From positions 1 through 33,212 of the forward strand of contig CADBDA010000023.1 of NCBI GenBank assembly GCA_902793295.1: a DNA stretch of 33,212 nt. The letters run 5' to 3'. Of the stretch, positions 6,724-15,304 are shown piece after piece. The DNA comes from an uncultured Bacteroidota bacterium. Lineage in GTDB: Bacteria; Bacteroidota; Bacteroidia; Bacteroidales; P3. The notes under the pieces were generated by a model. The model searched no databases. It saw only the letters and a program-made list of their open reading frames with translations, and was not told the DNA's origin. The position numbers were made by a program, and so were the translations under genes. Numbering within the stretch: position 1 is the first letter of the stretch; each line of letters opens with the position of its first letter.

Positions 6724-7332
6724 ATTACAAACAAGGCGTTAATGCATTTTTCGCTTGATTTGATTAATTTCAGTGGTGTTGACTCGCTACATATGTTCTT
6801 TTTAGCGGTGCTATTCGCTGTATTAATTCGTATTAAAGCGGTGCTCATCACACTATCAGTGGTCGCAGGCATACCACGCAGGCCGGCAAAACGGCCACAG
6901 GCAGTTTCGCTCATACGGAGCCAGGCAGAATGCGTGAATACGTTAAAAGGATGCATTAACGTGTTATCACGTTAGTAAAATACACGAGACTCCACCATGG
7001 TGTGCCGCCGGCTTAACCGACATCTTTCGTCGTGTTATGCCGTCAGCTCGGCTGACAACTATCGCCGAAGGATTTTTTACGTGTTCTTTGAATAAACCTT
7101 GTCGGTTTCGGCAAAAAGTGCATCTTTGCAATGTGTTTTAATTGAAAACTTGCCGAAAAAACGACTATTTTTTCCAATCTGATTTTCAGCATTATAAACA
7201 TAGAAAATCTTTGTTCGGCCTAGAGAAACAAAGGGCGGTTTGAAACAAAGGGCGTCTGTTTTTCGTATATAGGGCTAATTACATCACTAATTCAAAGTGT
7301 TTTACACAACGAAAAGAGAAAAGAAAAATCCT
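6724..7332. other. Intergenic region, about 600 bp, with repeats and a possible promoter
   Basis: No gene is supported. The stretch holds the shared module at 6917-6935, 8-bp minisatellite units (about 6928-6975), ACACGAGACT at 6982, two 35-bp repeat units at 7004-7073, an inverted repeat TTTCGGCAA (7106-7114) with TTGCCGAAA (7150-7158), and a 13-bp direct repeat GAAACAAAGGGCG at 7225 and 7242. CATCTTTG at 7121-7128 could be a weak -7 box for the lipoprotein gene, with a long leader. Confidence 0.55.
7004..7073. repeat. Two 35-bp intergenic repeat units
   Basis: Units lie at 7004-7038 and 7039-7073, directly abutting. The second ends ATCGCCGAAGGAT exactly like the unit at 3731-3765 and begins like the unit at 3696-3730, so the copies have been shuffled or gene-converted. 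Confidence 0.75.
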
Positions 7333-9213
7333 ATGAGACACAGATGCTATTGGCTACGCCTTTGGGTTGCCGCCCTCCCCTTGGTAGGGTCGGTGGCCTT
7401 CACCGCCTGCGAGAAGGAAGACCTGGACGGAAAAATTGTCATTCAGGCCGAAAAGCTGGGCAATGGCAAGGTGGCTGTGGAGGGTCGCTCATCCACTTGG
7501 GTGGACGGTGAGCTGATCCGCATCAACGGCCAGACAAAGGCTGTCTCGGTGACGGTCGATGTCGCCACTATCGACAACAGCGTTGAGAGCGTGACGGCTC
7601 CTTATAATGCCATCTACCCTGCCGCGCTCTGCCCCGACGCCGACCTTTCGGGCTTGGCCAGCATCAGCGTCACCCTTCCGGATGAATACCACTACAGCGA
7701 GTCGGACGGCTTGCAGCACATCGACATCCCCATGGCGGCTCACAGCGATGGAAACACGCTGCAGTTCAAACACCTTGGCGGGGCGCTGACCATCAGTGTC
7801 ATCAACCGCTTCGGTGCCGAAATGAGCTTGGATGAAATCACCGTCGAGAGCAGCACGTCGCAAATCTGCGGTGTGCGAGAGGTCGTTTTCGCCAACATCA
7901 CCGGCCAATCTGCCAACGATGCCGAAGTCACCGACGCCCAGAAGAAAGTGCGCATGGTCTTCGACTCCCCCTTGGCCGTCGCCAACGATACGAGCAAAAA
8001 CATCATCATTCCTGTGCTGCCGGTAAGCAGCAGCAACAAGTTCACCGTCAATGTGACCGCCACCTGCAACGGCAAGCATTACGCTTTCAGCAAGAGCCAA
8101 ACCACCGGAGGTGCCTTGCAACGCAACGAGATGGGCTTTGTCCCCGTCGAGATGAGTGCCACAAGCGAAGACGTGAGCCTGCTGGTAAGCAGCGTTGCCG
8201 ACTACAACAGCCTCGTGACGTACATCAACGGCCTTACCGCTGGGAGCACAACGCTGAAAATCAGCGTAGACGGCACTATCGATTTCGGTGGTGCTTCGGT
8301 CACGCCCATCAACGCCAATGCCAACACCATCATTTTTGAAGGCAAAAACAACGCCACCATAAAAAACCTCACCATGACAGGGGCTTCCAACTGCTACGGT
8401 TTGACGTATTCCTTCAATCCCAGTTCCAATATCACCTTTAACGATGTTACCGTTGAAGACATCACACTTCCAGGAAACAACGTAACAATTTGTTACCTAG
8501 GGGCATTTTGCGCATACACCAAAGGCAATATAACCCTCGATGGGTGCACGGCAAAGAACGTCAGCATCGGCCAAGCGTCGCAAACGCTACAGCCATATTT
8601 TGGCGGCCTTGTCGGATATATATTTGTAAACAATGCCAACACATTACCATTGATTGCCACCATCAGAAACTGCAACTTCATACAGGACGCCTCATTGGTG
8701 AACCCGTCCATTACCAAAATAGATTCTCCCGTAATCGGAGGTATCATTGGACAAATCATGGAAACAGATCCAAACACTATCCAACTTATAATGGACAACT
8801 GTGTTGTAAAAAACTCGTCCGATGGCTCCTTTGGGCTTTCACTATCTCTCATATCAGGATCCTATCACCTCAATCTTGGCGGTCTGATCGGCTATTGTAA
8901 AATGCCATCCATTACGACCATCTTTACAAATTTACAAATCAAAAACTGTTCGAGCAAGATTAATTTCACCATAGAAAAGACCACCTCTAACAATTTGTAC
9001 ATCGGTGGAATGATCGGACAATTCAGCGGCAACAATACTTCGATAATTCCGACATCCGACTATTGGTCCGGAAATACCGTAACCGGGTCAATACAATATC
9101 GGAACAACGGCTCAAATAATCATACCAATGCCGTCGTCGGCTATTTTAACGGCCGCGAAATCGATGATTGGAGCGGTCTTGCAACAACAAATGTAACAAT
9201 CACCAACCTATAA
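7333..9213 (+). CDS. Surface lipoprotein, fimbrillin-like N-terminus with GLUG-like repeats
   Basis: From the ATG at 7333 the product is 626 residues. A type II signal peptide (RHRCYWLRLW, hydrophobic core, then AFTAC) puts the lipidated cysteine at residue 26. It is followed by EKED, a K-(D/E)2 pattern typical of Bacteroidota surface lipoproteins. The N-terminal half resembles fimbrillin-family domains (Mfa/FimA-like, with the TAPYNAIYPA segment). The C-terminal half has four GG(L/I/M)(V/I)G(Y/Q) repeats, e.g. FGGLVGYIF, IGGIIGQIM, LGGLIGYCK and IGGMIGQFS, suggesting a beta-helical stalk. An in-frame GTG at 7297 is possible but would add a charged tail ahead of the signal peptide. Probable role: adhesion or pilus-like surface structure. 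Confidence 0.75.
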   Translation: MRHRCYWLRLWVAALPLVGSVAFTACEKEDLDGKIVIQAEKLGNGKVAVEGRSSTWVDGELIRINGQTKAVSVTVDVATIDNSVESVTAPYNAIYPAALCPDADLSGLASISVTLPDEYHYSESDGLQHIDIPMAAHSDGNTLQFKHLGGALTISVINRFGAEMSLDEITVESSTSQICGVREVVFANITGQSANDAEVTDAQKKVRMVFDSPLAVANDTSKNIIIPVLPVSSSNKFTVNVTATCNGKHYAFSKSQTTGGALQRNEMGFVPVEMSATSEDVSLLVSSVADYNSLVTYINGLTAGSTTLKISVDGTIDFGGASVTPINANANTIIFEGKNNATIKNLTMTGASNCYGLTYSFNPSSNITFNDVTVEDITLPGNNVTICYLGAFCAYTKGNITLDGCTAKNVSIGQASQTLQPYFGGLVGYIFVNNANTLPLIATIRNCNFIQDASLVNPSITKIDSPVIGGIIGQIMETDPNTIQLIMDNCVVKNSSDGSFGLSLSLISGSYHLNLGGLIGYCKMPSITTIFTNLQIKNCSSKINFTIEKTTSNNLYIGGMIGQFSGNNTSIIPTSDYWSGNTVTGSIQYRNNGSNNHTNAVVGYFNGREIDDWSGLATTNVTITNL

Positions 9214-9227
9214 AATCCCCATCAATC

Positions 9228-9422
9228 ATGAACGACAAGAAACCTTATGTCCCTCCTCAAATTACCACCGCTACTTTTAAGGTAGAGATTGGTTTTACCG
9301 CCAGCGGCTCCTCCTCTTCTCCGCTGAATTTGCAGTACGACAAAAGCTTTATGGAGGATTTCGGTTTCCGCGATGGCTGGAGCGACGGAAGCGACGGCAA
9401 CAGCAACACCTTCTGGGACTAA
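9228..9422 (+). CDS. Small protein following the fimbrillin-like lipoprotein
   Basis: This encodes 64 residues beginning MNDKKPYVPPQITTATFKVE and rich in Ser, Gly and Asp toward an acidic, aromatic end (DGNSNTFWD). Short proteins with a K-x-Y-x-P-P/E opening and a GF...S middle are common beside lipoprotein genes in Bacteroidales; their function is unknown. It starts 14 bp after the lipoprotein stop and shares its strand, so it is probably co-transcribed. It lacks a signal peptide. A precursor-peptide role is conceivable but not shown. Confidence 0.65.
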   Translation: MNDKKPYVPPQITTATFKVEIGFTASGSSSSPLNLQYDKSFMEDFGFRDGWSDGSDGNSNTFWD

Positions 9423-9484
9423 GCCAATAATAATCAATTTGAAGCTATTTTTACTAACCCAACTTTCAGACATTCATTACACAG

Positions 9485-9518
9485 AAAAGGATGCTGGCGG
9501 GAGCCGGCATCCTTTTTT
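9485..9518. terminator. Bidirectional hairpin terminator
   Basis: AAAAGGATGCTGGC (9485-9498) pairs with GCCGGCATCCTTTT (9503-9516) with one G-T pair and a 4-base loop, flanked by A and T runs. It serves the lipoprotein pair from the left and lepB from the right. Confidence 0.85.
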
Positions 9519-9546
9519 ATGTGTCTTGCTGATAGGGAAATGTCAA

Positions 9547-11379
9547 CTATAGCTTGCGGCGGAAAAAGCGGTTCCAACGGATCTTTCCGGTATCCTTGTC
9601 CTTGGAGAAGACGATGGTGGAGGCCCGACCCACGATGTGGTTCTCCGGAACGAAGCCCCAGAAGCGGCTGTCGGCGCTATTGTGGCGGTTGTCGCCCATC
9701 ATCCAGTAGTAATCCATCTGGAAAGTGTATGTCGTGGCCGGCTGTCCATTGATGAGGATCTGTCCGTCGCGTAGTTCGAGGCGGTTGCCCTCAAACACCT
9801 CGATGATGCGACGATAGAGGGGCAGCGTCTGCTGGTTGAGTTCGACGGTGGCGCCACGGGAAGGAATGGTGATGGGGCCAAAATTGTCGACCGTCCAATT
9901 GTAGCCGTCGGCATGGGGGAACAGCTCGCGGCTGGTGCTTCCGCGCTGGGCGGAAAGGGGCAGCACTTCGGCCACGGCATCGTTGCGCTGCAACTGCTGC
10001 GCCATGGCGGCCGTGAGGGGTACGGTGTAATACTGCACCATATCGTTGGTGAGCTGGGTGGAGACTCCGGCAGCGTGGAGCGTGTCGAGCAGCCGGCTCC
10101 ACGACTGTTCGATGCGGACAATATCGGCATCCCAGGCGGCGGGATTGACCGGACGGAAAATCTGATCACGATAGTGGGGCATGAAGCGAACCAGACGGAG
10201 GTCGTCGTGGCGGCATGCCATAGGTTCGATGGAGATGTCGGCGGCGAAGGGCATGACCCGCTGCAGCTGGGCCTCGTTGAGGAAGAGGTAGGCGTAGATG
10301 CCTATCGCCTGCTGGCAGTCCTCTTCCGACACACCCGCATTGTGGAGGATGGAGAGGTCCTTTTGCAGCTTGGTCGACTCCAGGTTGCCCTGCATGCCCA
10401 TGGTGGACATGGAGGCGATATAGTCGGCCATGCTCTCCTTCATGCGAACCGCATAGGTGAACTGCAACTCGGTGGGTTGAGCCACCTGTTTGCCGTCGAT
10501 GAATAGCTGCTGGTCGCGTATTTCGAGCGTTTCGCCGGGAAGGCCGACACAACGCTTGATGAAGTTCTCGCGCTTGTCGACGGGTCGCACCACCACCTTG
10601 CCGAACACCTCGGGGTGGGCGAAGATGGCCTCACGGCCGTATTCGCGGACAAGGTCGTGATAGGAGCGGTTGCTCTGGAAGGCGGTACATGTGGTGTCGC
10701 CGTCGGGATAATTGAACACCGTGGCGTCGAAGCGCTGCACGCTGCGAAGACCGGGGTAACGATGATAGGGCAAACGAATCCAACGCAGATAGGACTGCAC
10801 CTGTCCGTCGGTGAAGGGAAGCACATTGTGCACCAAGGGGAACGACAGGGGCGTCATGGCCGAACGGGGACCGTAACTGATTTTGCTCACCATAAGGTAG
10901 TCGCCCACCATAAGCGATTTCTCCATGGAGGACGAGGGGATGTTGTAGAGTTCGAAGACATTGCCACGAATGATGACCGCGGCGACCAAGGCGAAGACGA
11001 TGGCATCGAGCCATTCGCGCCATTGCGACTGCTTGATCTTGGGTCGGTCTTCGGGTTTGATGTACTGCAGGTTGCTGAGACCCAACCATGGCACATAGGC
11101 AAACGGGAAGAGGACGGCGAGCGTCTGCTCCCATAAACCGTTGCGCCCGAAGGACTTGGCCGTTTCGACCACCAGCAGCAGGAAGGTGAAGATATTGATG
11201 GCGGGGATGAGGAAATAAATGTACCATTTCCAGTTTTTGCCGCACAATTTGATCCAAAGGACGATGTTGTAGACAGGAATCAGCGCCTTCCAAGGGGCTA
11301 TGCCCGCCTTCTTGAACACAAAACAAAGACCGATGAAAGGTCCGAGAATGTAGATGATAGCGAAAAGATTATATAACAT
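9547..11379 (-). CDS. lepB: Signal peptidase I, enlarged Bacteroidota form
   Basis: The 610-residue membrane serine protease removes signal peptides of secreted proteins. The first ~100 residues hold several hydrophobic segments (DUF5684-like). A further membrane segment (residues 125-138) precedes the catalytic box IPSSSMEKSLMVGDY with nucleophile S151. The general-base lysine is K275 in FIKRCVGLPGETLEI. The conserved GDNRHNSADSRFWGFVP box is near residue 560. Between lysine and final box there is an insert of about 240 residues (roughly 300-540), making it almost twice the size of the E. coli enzyme. It follows the glycosyltransferase gene by 51 bp on the same strand, so the two probably form an operon. 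Confidence 0.93.
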   Translation of the reverse strand: MLYNLFAIIYILGPFIGLCFVFKKAGIAPWKALIPVYNIVLWIKLCGKNWKWYIYFLIPAINIFTFLLLVVETAKSFGRNGLWEQTLAVLFPFAYVPWLGLSNLQYIKPEDRPKIKQSQWREWLDAIVFALVAAVIIRGNVFELYNIPSSSMEKSLMVGDYLMVSKISYGPRSAMTPLSFPLVHNVLPFTDGQVQSYLRWIRLPYHRYPGLRSVQRFDATVFNYPDGDTTCTAFQSNRSYHDLVREYGREAIFAHPEVFGKVVVRPVDKRENFIKRCVGLPGETLEIRDQQLFIDGKQVAQPTELQFTYAVRMKESMADYIASMSTMGMQGNLESTKLQKDLSILHNAGVSEEDCQQAIGIYAYLFLNEAQLQRVMPFAADISIEPMACRHDDLRLVRFMPHYRDQIFRPVNPAAWDADIVRIEQSWSRLLDTLHAAGVSTQLTNDMVQYYTVPLTAAMAQQLQRNDAVAEVLPLSAQRGSTSRELFPHADGYNWTVDNFGPITIPSRGATVELNQQTLPLYRRIIEVFEGNRLELRDGQILINGQPATTYTFQMDYYWMMGDNRHNSADSRFWGFVPENHIVGRASTIVFSKDKDTGKIRWNRFFRRKL

Positions 11380-11430
11380 TATGTTACGTTATTATGTTGT
11401 TTCAAATAATTATTTAGAACGTCAGGAGGT

Positions 11431-12627
11431 TCAGATTATTGTCTGCAGTTGTTGCAAAAGAATATTTTTGTCGTTCTCCCACGATAGGTCGGCAGCGGCG
11501 CGGTCGAAGCGGCGACGGCGCTCGTCGGCGGGGAGCGACTGCCAGAAATGGAGGCTCTGGCGAATGGTGTCAGCCAGCTTTCGGGCATCGGGCGGCGGGG
11601 TGCGGCGGCTCACCGGGTCGAAGGGTTCGGGTGGCACCAGGGTGCCGATTTCGTAGGTGGCGACCAAACGATGGATTTCGGGGAAATCGGTGGCGAGCAC
11701 CGGCACCGAGGCTTGGACAAAGTCGGCCAGCCGGTTGGGAAGCGAGTAGTAGTAGTTGAGGCCGCGGTTTTCGAGCAGGGAGAGCCCCAAGGCGGCATGG
11801 GGGGTGATGAGCCGCAGCACGGCAGGCTCCACCCGTCCCAAAAAGGTGACACAATGGCAGTAGGGTTCTTGCAACGCCTGTTGGTGCAGACGCTCATATT
11901 CGTCGCCCACACCGGCCACCACCAGGTGGCAGCCGTCGAGATGCGGCATGGCGGCCATCACCCAATCGACGCCGCGACCCACGTTGACAGCGCCTTGATA
12001 GAGCAGCAGCTGTCTGTCGACAGGCAACGACGCCAGCAGGGCGTCGGCACGGCGGCGTGCGTCGGCAGCGGGTTCGGAAGGCTGCCGCATAGGGACATTG
12101 CGCACCACGCCCATGGTCAAGCCATAACGCTCGGCGTAGCGGTCGGCAATGGAGCGGCAGACGGTGACGGCTGCGGTGTGCGGCCGACGCGCCATGCGAG
12201 GAAACAGACAGTCTTCGATGCGCTGCCATACCGCCTTCACGCGGGGGCGGCCCACCAGTTCGGGGACTTCCGGAAACATCTCGTGGGCATCGAAGAAAAG
12301 GGGCTTGCGACGCAACCATGCGGCCAGATAGTTGGCGGGCAACGCATCGGTGTCGTTGGCATAAAAAAGATCCGCGCGCGTGAAGAGGAGCCGCCAGAAG
12401 AGGCGGAAATTGTAGTCGGCATAGAAAAACGCCTTGCGACGGAACAGCAGCCGCATGCGTGCGGTGGCATAGGGGCGCTTCACCGGCGCGCTCGTGGGGA
12501 GCCGGCGGCCGACAAGAAGCACCTCATAGCCCGCCTGGTGCATGGCCATGCACGAACGGTGTACCCGCTGGTCGGTGACCAAATCGTTGGTGACCGAGAC
12601 AATGACGCGCTTTCTTTGATGCTTCAT
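11431..12627 (-). CDS. Glycosyltransferase, GT4-like
   Basis: The product starting at 12627 has 398 residues. It opens RVIVSVTNDLVTDQRVHR, the usual beginning of Bacteroidales GT4-like transferases. It continues with ANDTDALPANYLAA and FFDAHEMFPEVPELVG in the N-terminal Rossmann domain. The second domain carries LLYQGAVNVGRGVDW and, later, GLNYYYSLPNRLADFVQA followed by SVPVLATDFPEI, the donor-sugar binding E/N-x7-E-like region. The acceptor is not identifiable. An upstream extension to 12777 is open but runs into the divergent topA promoter, so the ATG at 12627 is preferred. It is probably co-transcribed with lepB. Confidence 0.85.
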   Translation of the reverse strand: MKHQRKRVIVSVTNDLVTDQRVHRSCMAMHQAGYEVLLVGRRLPTSAPVKRPYATARMRLLFRRKAFFYADYNFRLFWRLLFTRADLFYANDTDALPANYLAAWLRRKPLFFDAHEMFPEVPELVGRPRVKAVWQRIEDCLFPRMARRPHTAAVTVCRSIADRYAERYGLTMGVVRNVPMRQPSEPAADARRRADALLASLPVDRQLLLYQGAVNVGRGVDWVMAAMPHLDGCHLVVAGVGDEYERLHQQALQEPYCHCVTFLGRVEPAVLRLITPHAALGLSLLENRGLNYYYSLPNRLADFVQASVPVLATDFPEIHRLVATYEIGTLVPPEPFDPVSRRTPPPDARKLADTIRQSLHFWQSLPADERRRRFDRAAADLSWENDKNILLQQLQTII

Positions 12628-12732
12628 TTCGCTGTAATTGTTGGACAGGTCTCGTAACGCAAAACAGCATGGTTTTATTGTGTCTTTCGAGTCCAAAAAA
12701 TGGCAGTTGCGGACGATTGGGAAAGGTTTTTT

Positions 12733-12763
12733 TTTGCAAATATCGAAAAAGTTGCTAATTTTG
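12733..12763 (+). promoter_or_regulatory. topA promoter
   Basis: TTTG at 12733-12736, 19 bases, then TAATTTTG at 12756-12763, an exact Bacteroidota consensus. The leader to the ATG at 12846 is about 75 bases. Confidence 0.8.
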
Positions 12764-12845
12764 CAACGCCGTTCCATAAAGAACGGTATTCTGTTATGTC
12801 ACAGAATCACATAGATAAGCGAATAATATAGATACATTATTATAT

Positions 12846-15179
12846 ATGAAAAATCTTGTCATAGTAGAGTCGCCCGCAAAAGCCAAAACCATCGAAAAAT
12901 TCCTTGGTAAGGACTATGAGGTAAAGTCGAGCTACGGCCACATCCGCGATCTGGCAAAAAAAGAAATGAGCATCGACGTAGAAAACAACTACGAGCCTGA
13001 ATACCAAATAGCAGAAGAAAAAAACAAACTGGTTGTGGAACTGAAGAAAGCCGCCAAGAACGCCGACATGGTGTGGCTGGCATCCGATGAGGACCGCGAG
13101 GGAGAGGCCATCGCATGGCACCTTCGCGAAACGCTGAACCTGCAACCCGAGAAAACGAAACGTATCGTCTTCAACGAAATCACCAAAAACGCCATTCTTC
13201 ATGCTATTGAGAATCCCCGCGACATCGACATGAACCTGGTGGACGCCCAACAGGCGCGTCGCGTGTTGGACCGCCTGGTCGGTTATGAGATCAGCCCCAT
13301 CCTTTGGGCCAAAATCAAGCCGGCCCTCAGCGCCGGCCGCGTGCAGAGTGTCGCCGTCCGTCTGATTGTGGAACGCGAAAACGAAATCCGCGAATTCCAG
13401 ACCCAGAGCTTCTTCCGCGTAACCGCCTCCTTCCTCACCTCCGACCAACGCAAACTGCTGGCCGAGCTGAGCCGCCGCTTCGACACCGAGGCCGAGGCCA
13501 TGTCGTTCCTGGAGTCGATTGACAAGAGCGCCTTCTCGGTGGACAAGGTGGAAACCAAGCCTGCCCGTCGCAGCCCAGCTCCCCCTTTCACCACCTCGAC
13601 CCTCCAGCAGGAAGCCAGCCGCAAACTGGGCTATTCGGTGGCCCGCACCATGCAGATTGCCCAGCAGCTCTACGAATCGGGATTCATCACCTACATGCGT
13701 ACCGACTCCACCAACCTCAGCCAGGTGGCTCTGGACATGGCCCAAGAACAGATCGGCAAATCGTACGGTGAGAAATACATTAAGATTCGCCACTACCACA
13801 CCAAAATCAAAGGTGCACAGGAAGCCCACGAGGCTATCCGCCCCACCGACCTCCACCAAACCGACATCAACGCCGACGCCGCACAGCGCCGCCTGTACGA
13901 ACTGATATGGAAACGCACCATCGCCTCTCAGATGTCGGATGCCGAACTGGAGAAAACCACTATCGACATCAATATCTCCGACCATAGCGAACGCTTCACC
14001 TGCTCGGGCGAACAGGTGCTCTTCGACGGATTCCTGAAGGTCTACTTCGAATCGACCGACGACGAACCGGAGGAAAGCCCCAACCACCAGCTGCCGCCCG
14101 TCAAAAACGGCATGCAGCTCTCGCTTGACCAGGCCGACGCCATCCAGCACTACACCCAGCATCCGCCCCGCTACACCGAGGCCAGCCTGGTGAAGAAACT
14201 GGAGGATCTGGGCATCGGTCGTCCGTCGACCTACGCGCCCACCATCAGCACCATCCTGAAACGCGAATACGTCATCAAAGAGGACCGCGCCCCCAAGGAT
14301 TACGATATCACCACGCTGACGCTGCAACCGGGCAAACCGATTGTCAAGAGCGAGAAAGTGGACCATCTGGGCGCTGAGAAGGGCAAGCTCTTCCCCACCG
14401 ACATCGGAACTATCGTCAACCAGTTCCTGATGGAGCACTTCAACGAAATCATGGATTACAACTTCACGGCCAAGGTGGAGAAGGACTTTGACGACGTGGC
14501 CAACGGCACCCAAGCCTGGCGCGATGTCATCCGACAGTTCTACACCCCCTTCCACCGCAATGTGCGCCAAACCCAAAGCCATTCGAAACGCACCAGCGGC
14601 GAACGCCTGCTGGGCACCGATCCGGCTTCGGGCAAACCGGTCTACGCCAAGATTGGCCGCTACGGCACCCTCATCCAGATTGGCGACACCAACGCCGACG
14701 AAAAGCCCCGCTTCGCTTCGATGAAGAAAGGCCAAAGCATTGAGAGCATCACCCTGGAAGAGGCACTCGACCTTTTCAGCCTGCCGCGCACCCTGGGCAA
14801 ATACGAAGACGGCGACGTGGTGGTCAGCATCGGACGTTTCGGACCGTATGTGCGTCACGACAACAAGTTCTACTCGCTCTCCAAAACCGACGACCCCTAC
14901 ACCATCGACTGCGAACGCGCTATCGAAATCATTGAAAGCAAACGCAAACAGGCCGAGGAGAAAGAGCGTCTGAAGAGCCTCTACCCCCACGAAATCGGCG
15001 AATACGAAGGCGAGATGGTGGTGTCGAACATCGGCAAATTCGGCCCCTATTTGACCTACAAGTCGGAAAACTACCGCCTTCCCAAGACGGGTGTCGACCC
15101 GCTGACCATCCCCTTGGCCGACGCCGTGGCCATCATCCGCGAGATGCAGGAAAAGAAAAATTCAAAGAAAAAGAAATAA
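12846..15179 (+). CDS. topA: DNA topoisomerase I
   Basis: A 777-residue type IA topoisomerase that relaxes negatively supercoiled DNA. The TOPRIM domain starts VIVESPAKAKTIEKFLG (catalytic E8), with DEDREGEAIAWHL carrying D81, D83 and E85. The ALSAGRVQSVAVRLIVERE signature is near 160-178. The nucleophilic tyrosine is Y283 in FITYMRTDSTNLS. The C-terminus has no cysteine zinc ribbons. Instead it has three Toprim_C-type repeats (IGRYGTLIQIG, IGRFGPYVRH, IGKFGPYLTY) and a lysine-rich tail, the arrangement usual in Bacteroidota. It is high in GC compared with the flanking accessory regions. Confidence 0.97.
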   Translation: MKNLVIVESPAKAKTIEKFLGKDYEVKSSYGHIRDLAKKEMSIDVENNYEPEYQIAEEKNKLVVELKKAAKNADMVWLASDEDREGEAIAWHLRETLNLQPEKTKRIVFNEITKNAILHAIENPRDIDMNLVDAQQARRVLDRLVGYEISPILWAKIKPALSAGRVQSVAVRLIVERENEIREFQTQSFFRVTASFLTSDQRKLLAELSRRFDTEAEAMSFLESIDKSAFSVDKVETKPARRSPAPPFTTSTLQQEASRKLGYSVARTMQIAQQLYESGFITYMRTDSTNLSQVALDMAQEQIGKSYGEKYIKIRHYHTKIKGAQEAHEAIRPTDLHQTDINADAAQRRLYELIWKRTIASQMSDAELEKTTIDINISDHSERFTCSGEQVLFDGFLKVYFESTDDEPEESPNHQLPPVKNGMQLSLDQADAIQHYTQHPPRYTEASLVKKLEDLGIGRPSTYAPTISTILKREYVIKEDRAPKDYDITTLTLQPGKPIVKSEKVDHLGAEKGKLFPTDIGTIVNQFLMEHFNEIMDYNFTAKVEKDFDDVANGTQAWRDVIRQFYTPFHRNVRQTQSHSKRTSGERLLGTDPASGKPVYAKIGRYGTLIQIGDTNADEKPRFASMKKGQSIESITLEEALDLFSLPRTLGKYEDGDVVVSIGRFGPYVRHDNKFYSLSKTDDPYTIDCERAIEIIESKRKQAEEKERLKSLYPHEIGEYEGEMVVSNIGKFGPYLTYKSENYRLPKTGVDPLTIPLADAVAIIREMQEKKNSKKKK

Positions 15180-15211
15180 CAAGTCCTTCCTCCCCGAAGG
15201 GCGATGAAAAG

Positions 15212-15245
15212 AAGAGCGGGCCGACGCATGCGTCGGCCCGCTCTT
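15212..15245. terminator. Bidirectional terminator between topA and the ABC exporter gene
   Basis: A perfect 17-bp inverted repeat runs from AAGAGCGGGCCGACGCA to TGCGTCGGCCCGCTCTT without a loop spacer, flanked by short A and T runs. It is placed between two convergent genes. Confidence 0.85.
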
Positions 15246-15304
15246 TGTGTATGGCAGTTTTTTTTCAATCAATCGTTTGAGAACCAGGAGAGAACTCCGA
15301 ACAT

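Noticed and set aside
6742..6975. 77-codon plus-strand frame in the spacer after the fourth ATPase
   Set aside because: It runs through the shared repeat modules and minisatellite, so it is unlikely to be protein coding.
11548..12657. 369-codon plus-strand frame opposite the glycosyltransferase
   Set aside because: Composition is rich in His/Gly/Gln as expected of an antisense shadow; the minus-strand gene has clear family motifs.
12840..14990. Very long minus-strand open frame (716 codons) opposite topA
   Set aside because: It mirrors a certain topA gene with high GC at third positions, which keeps the antisense frame open; its product resembles no protein family.
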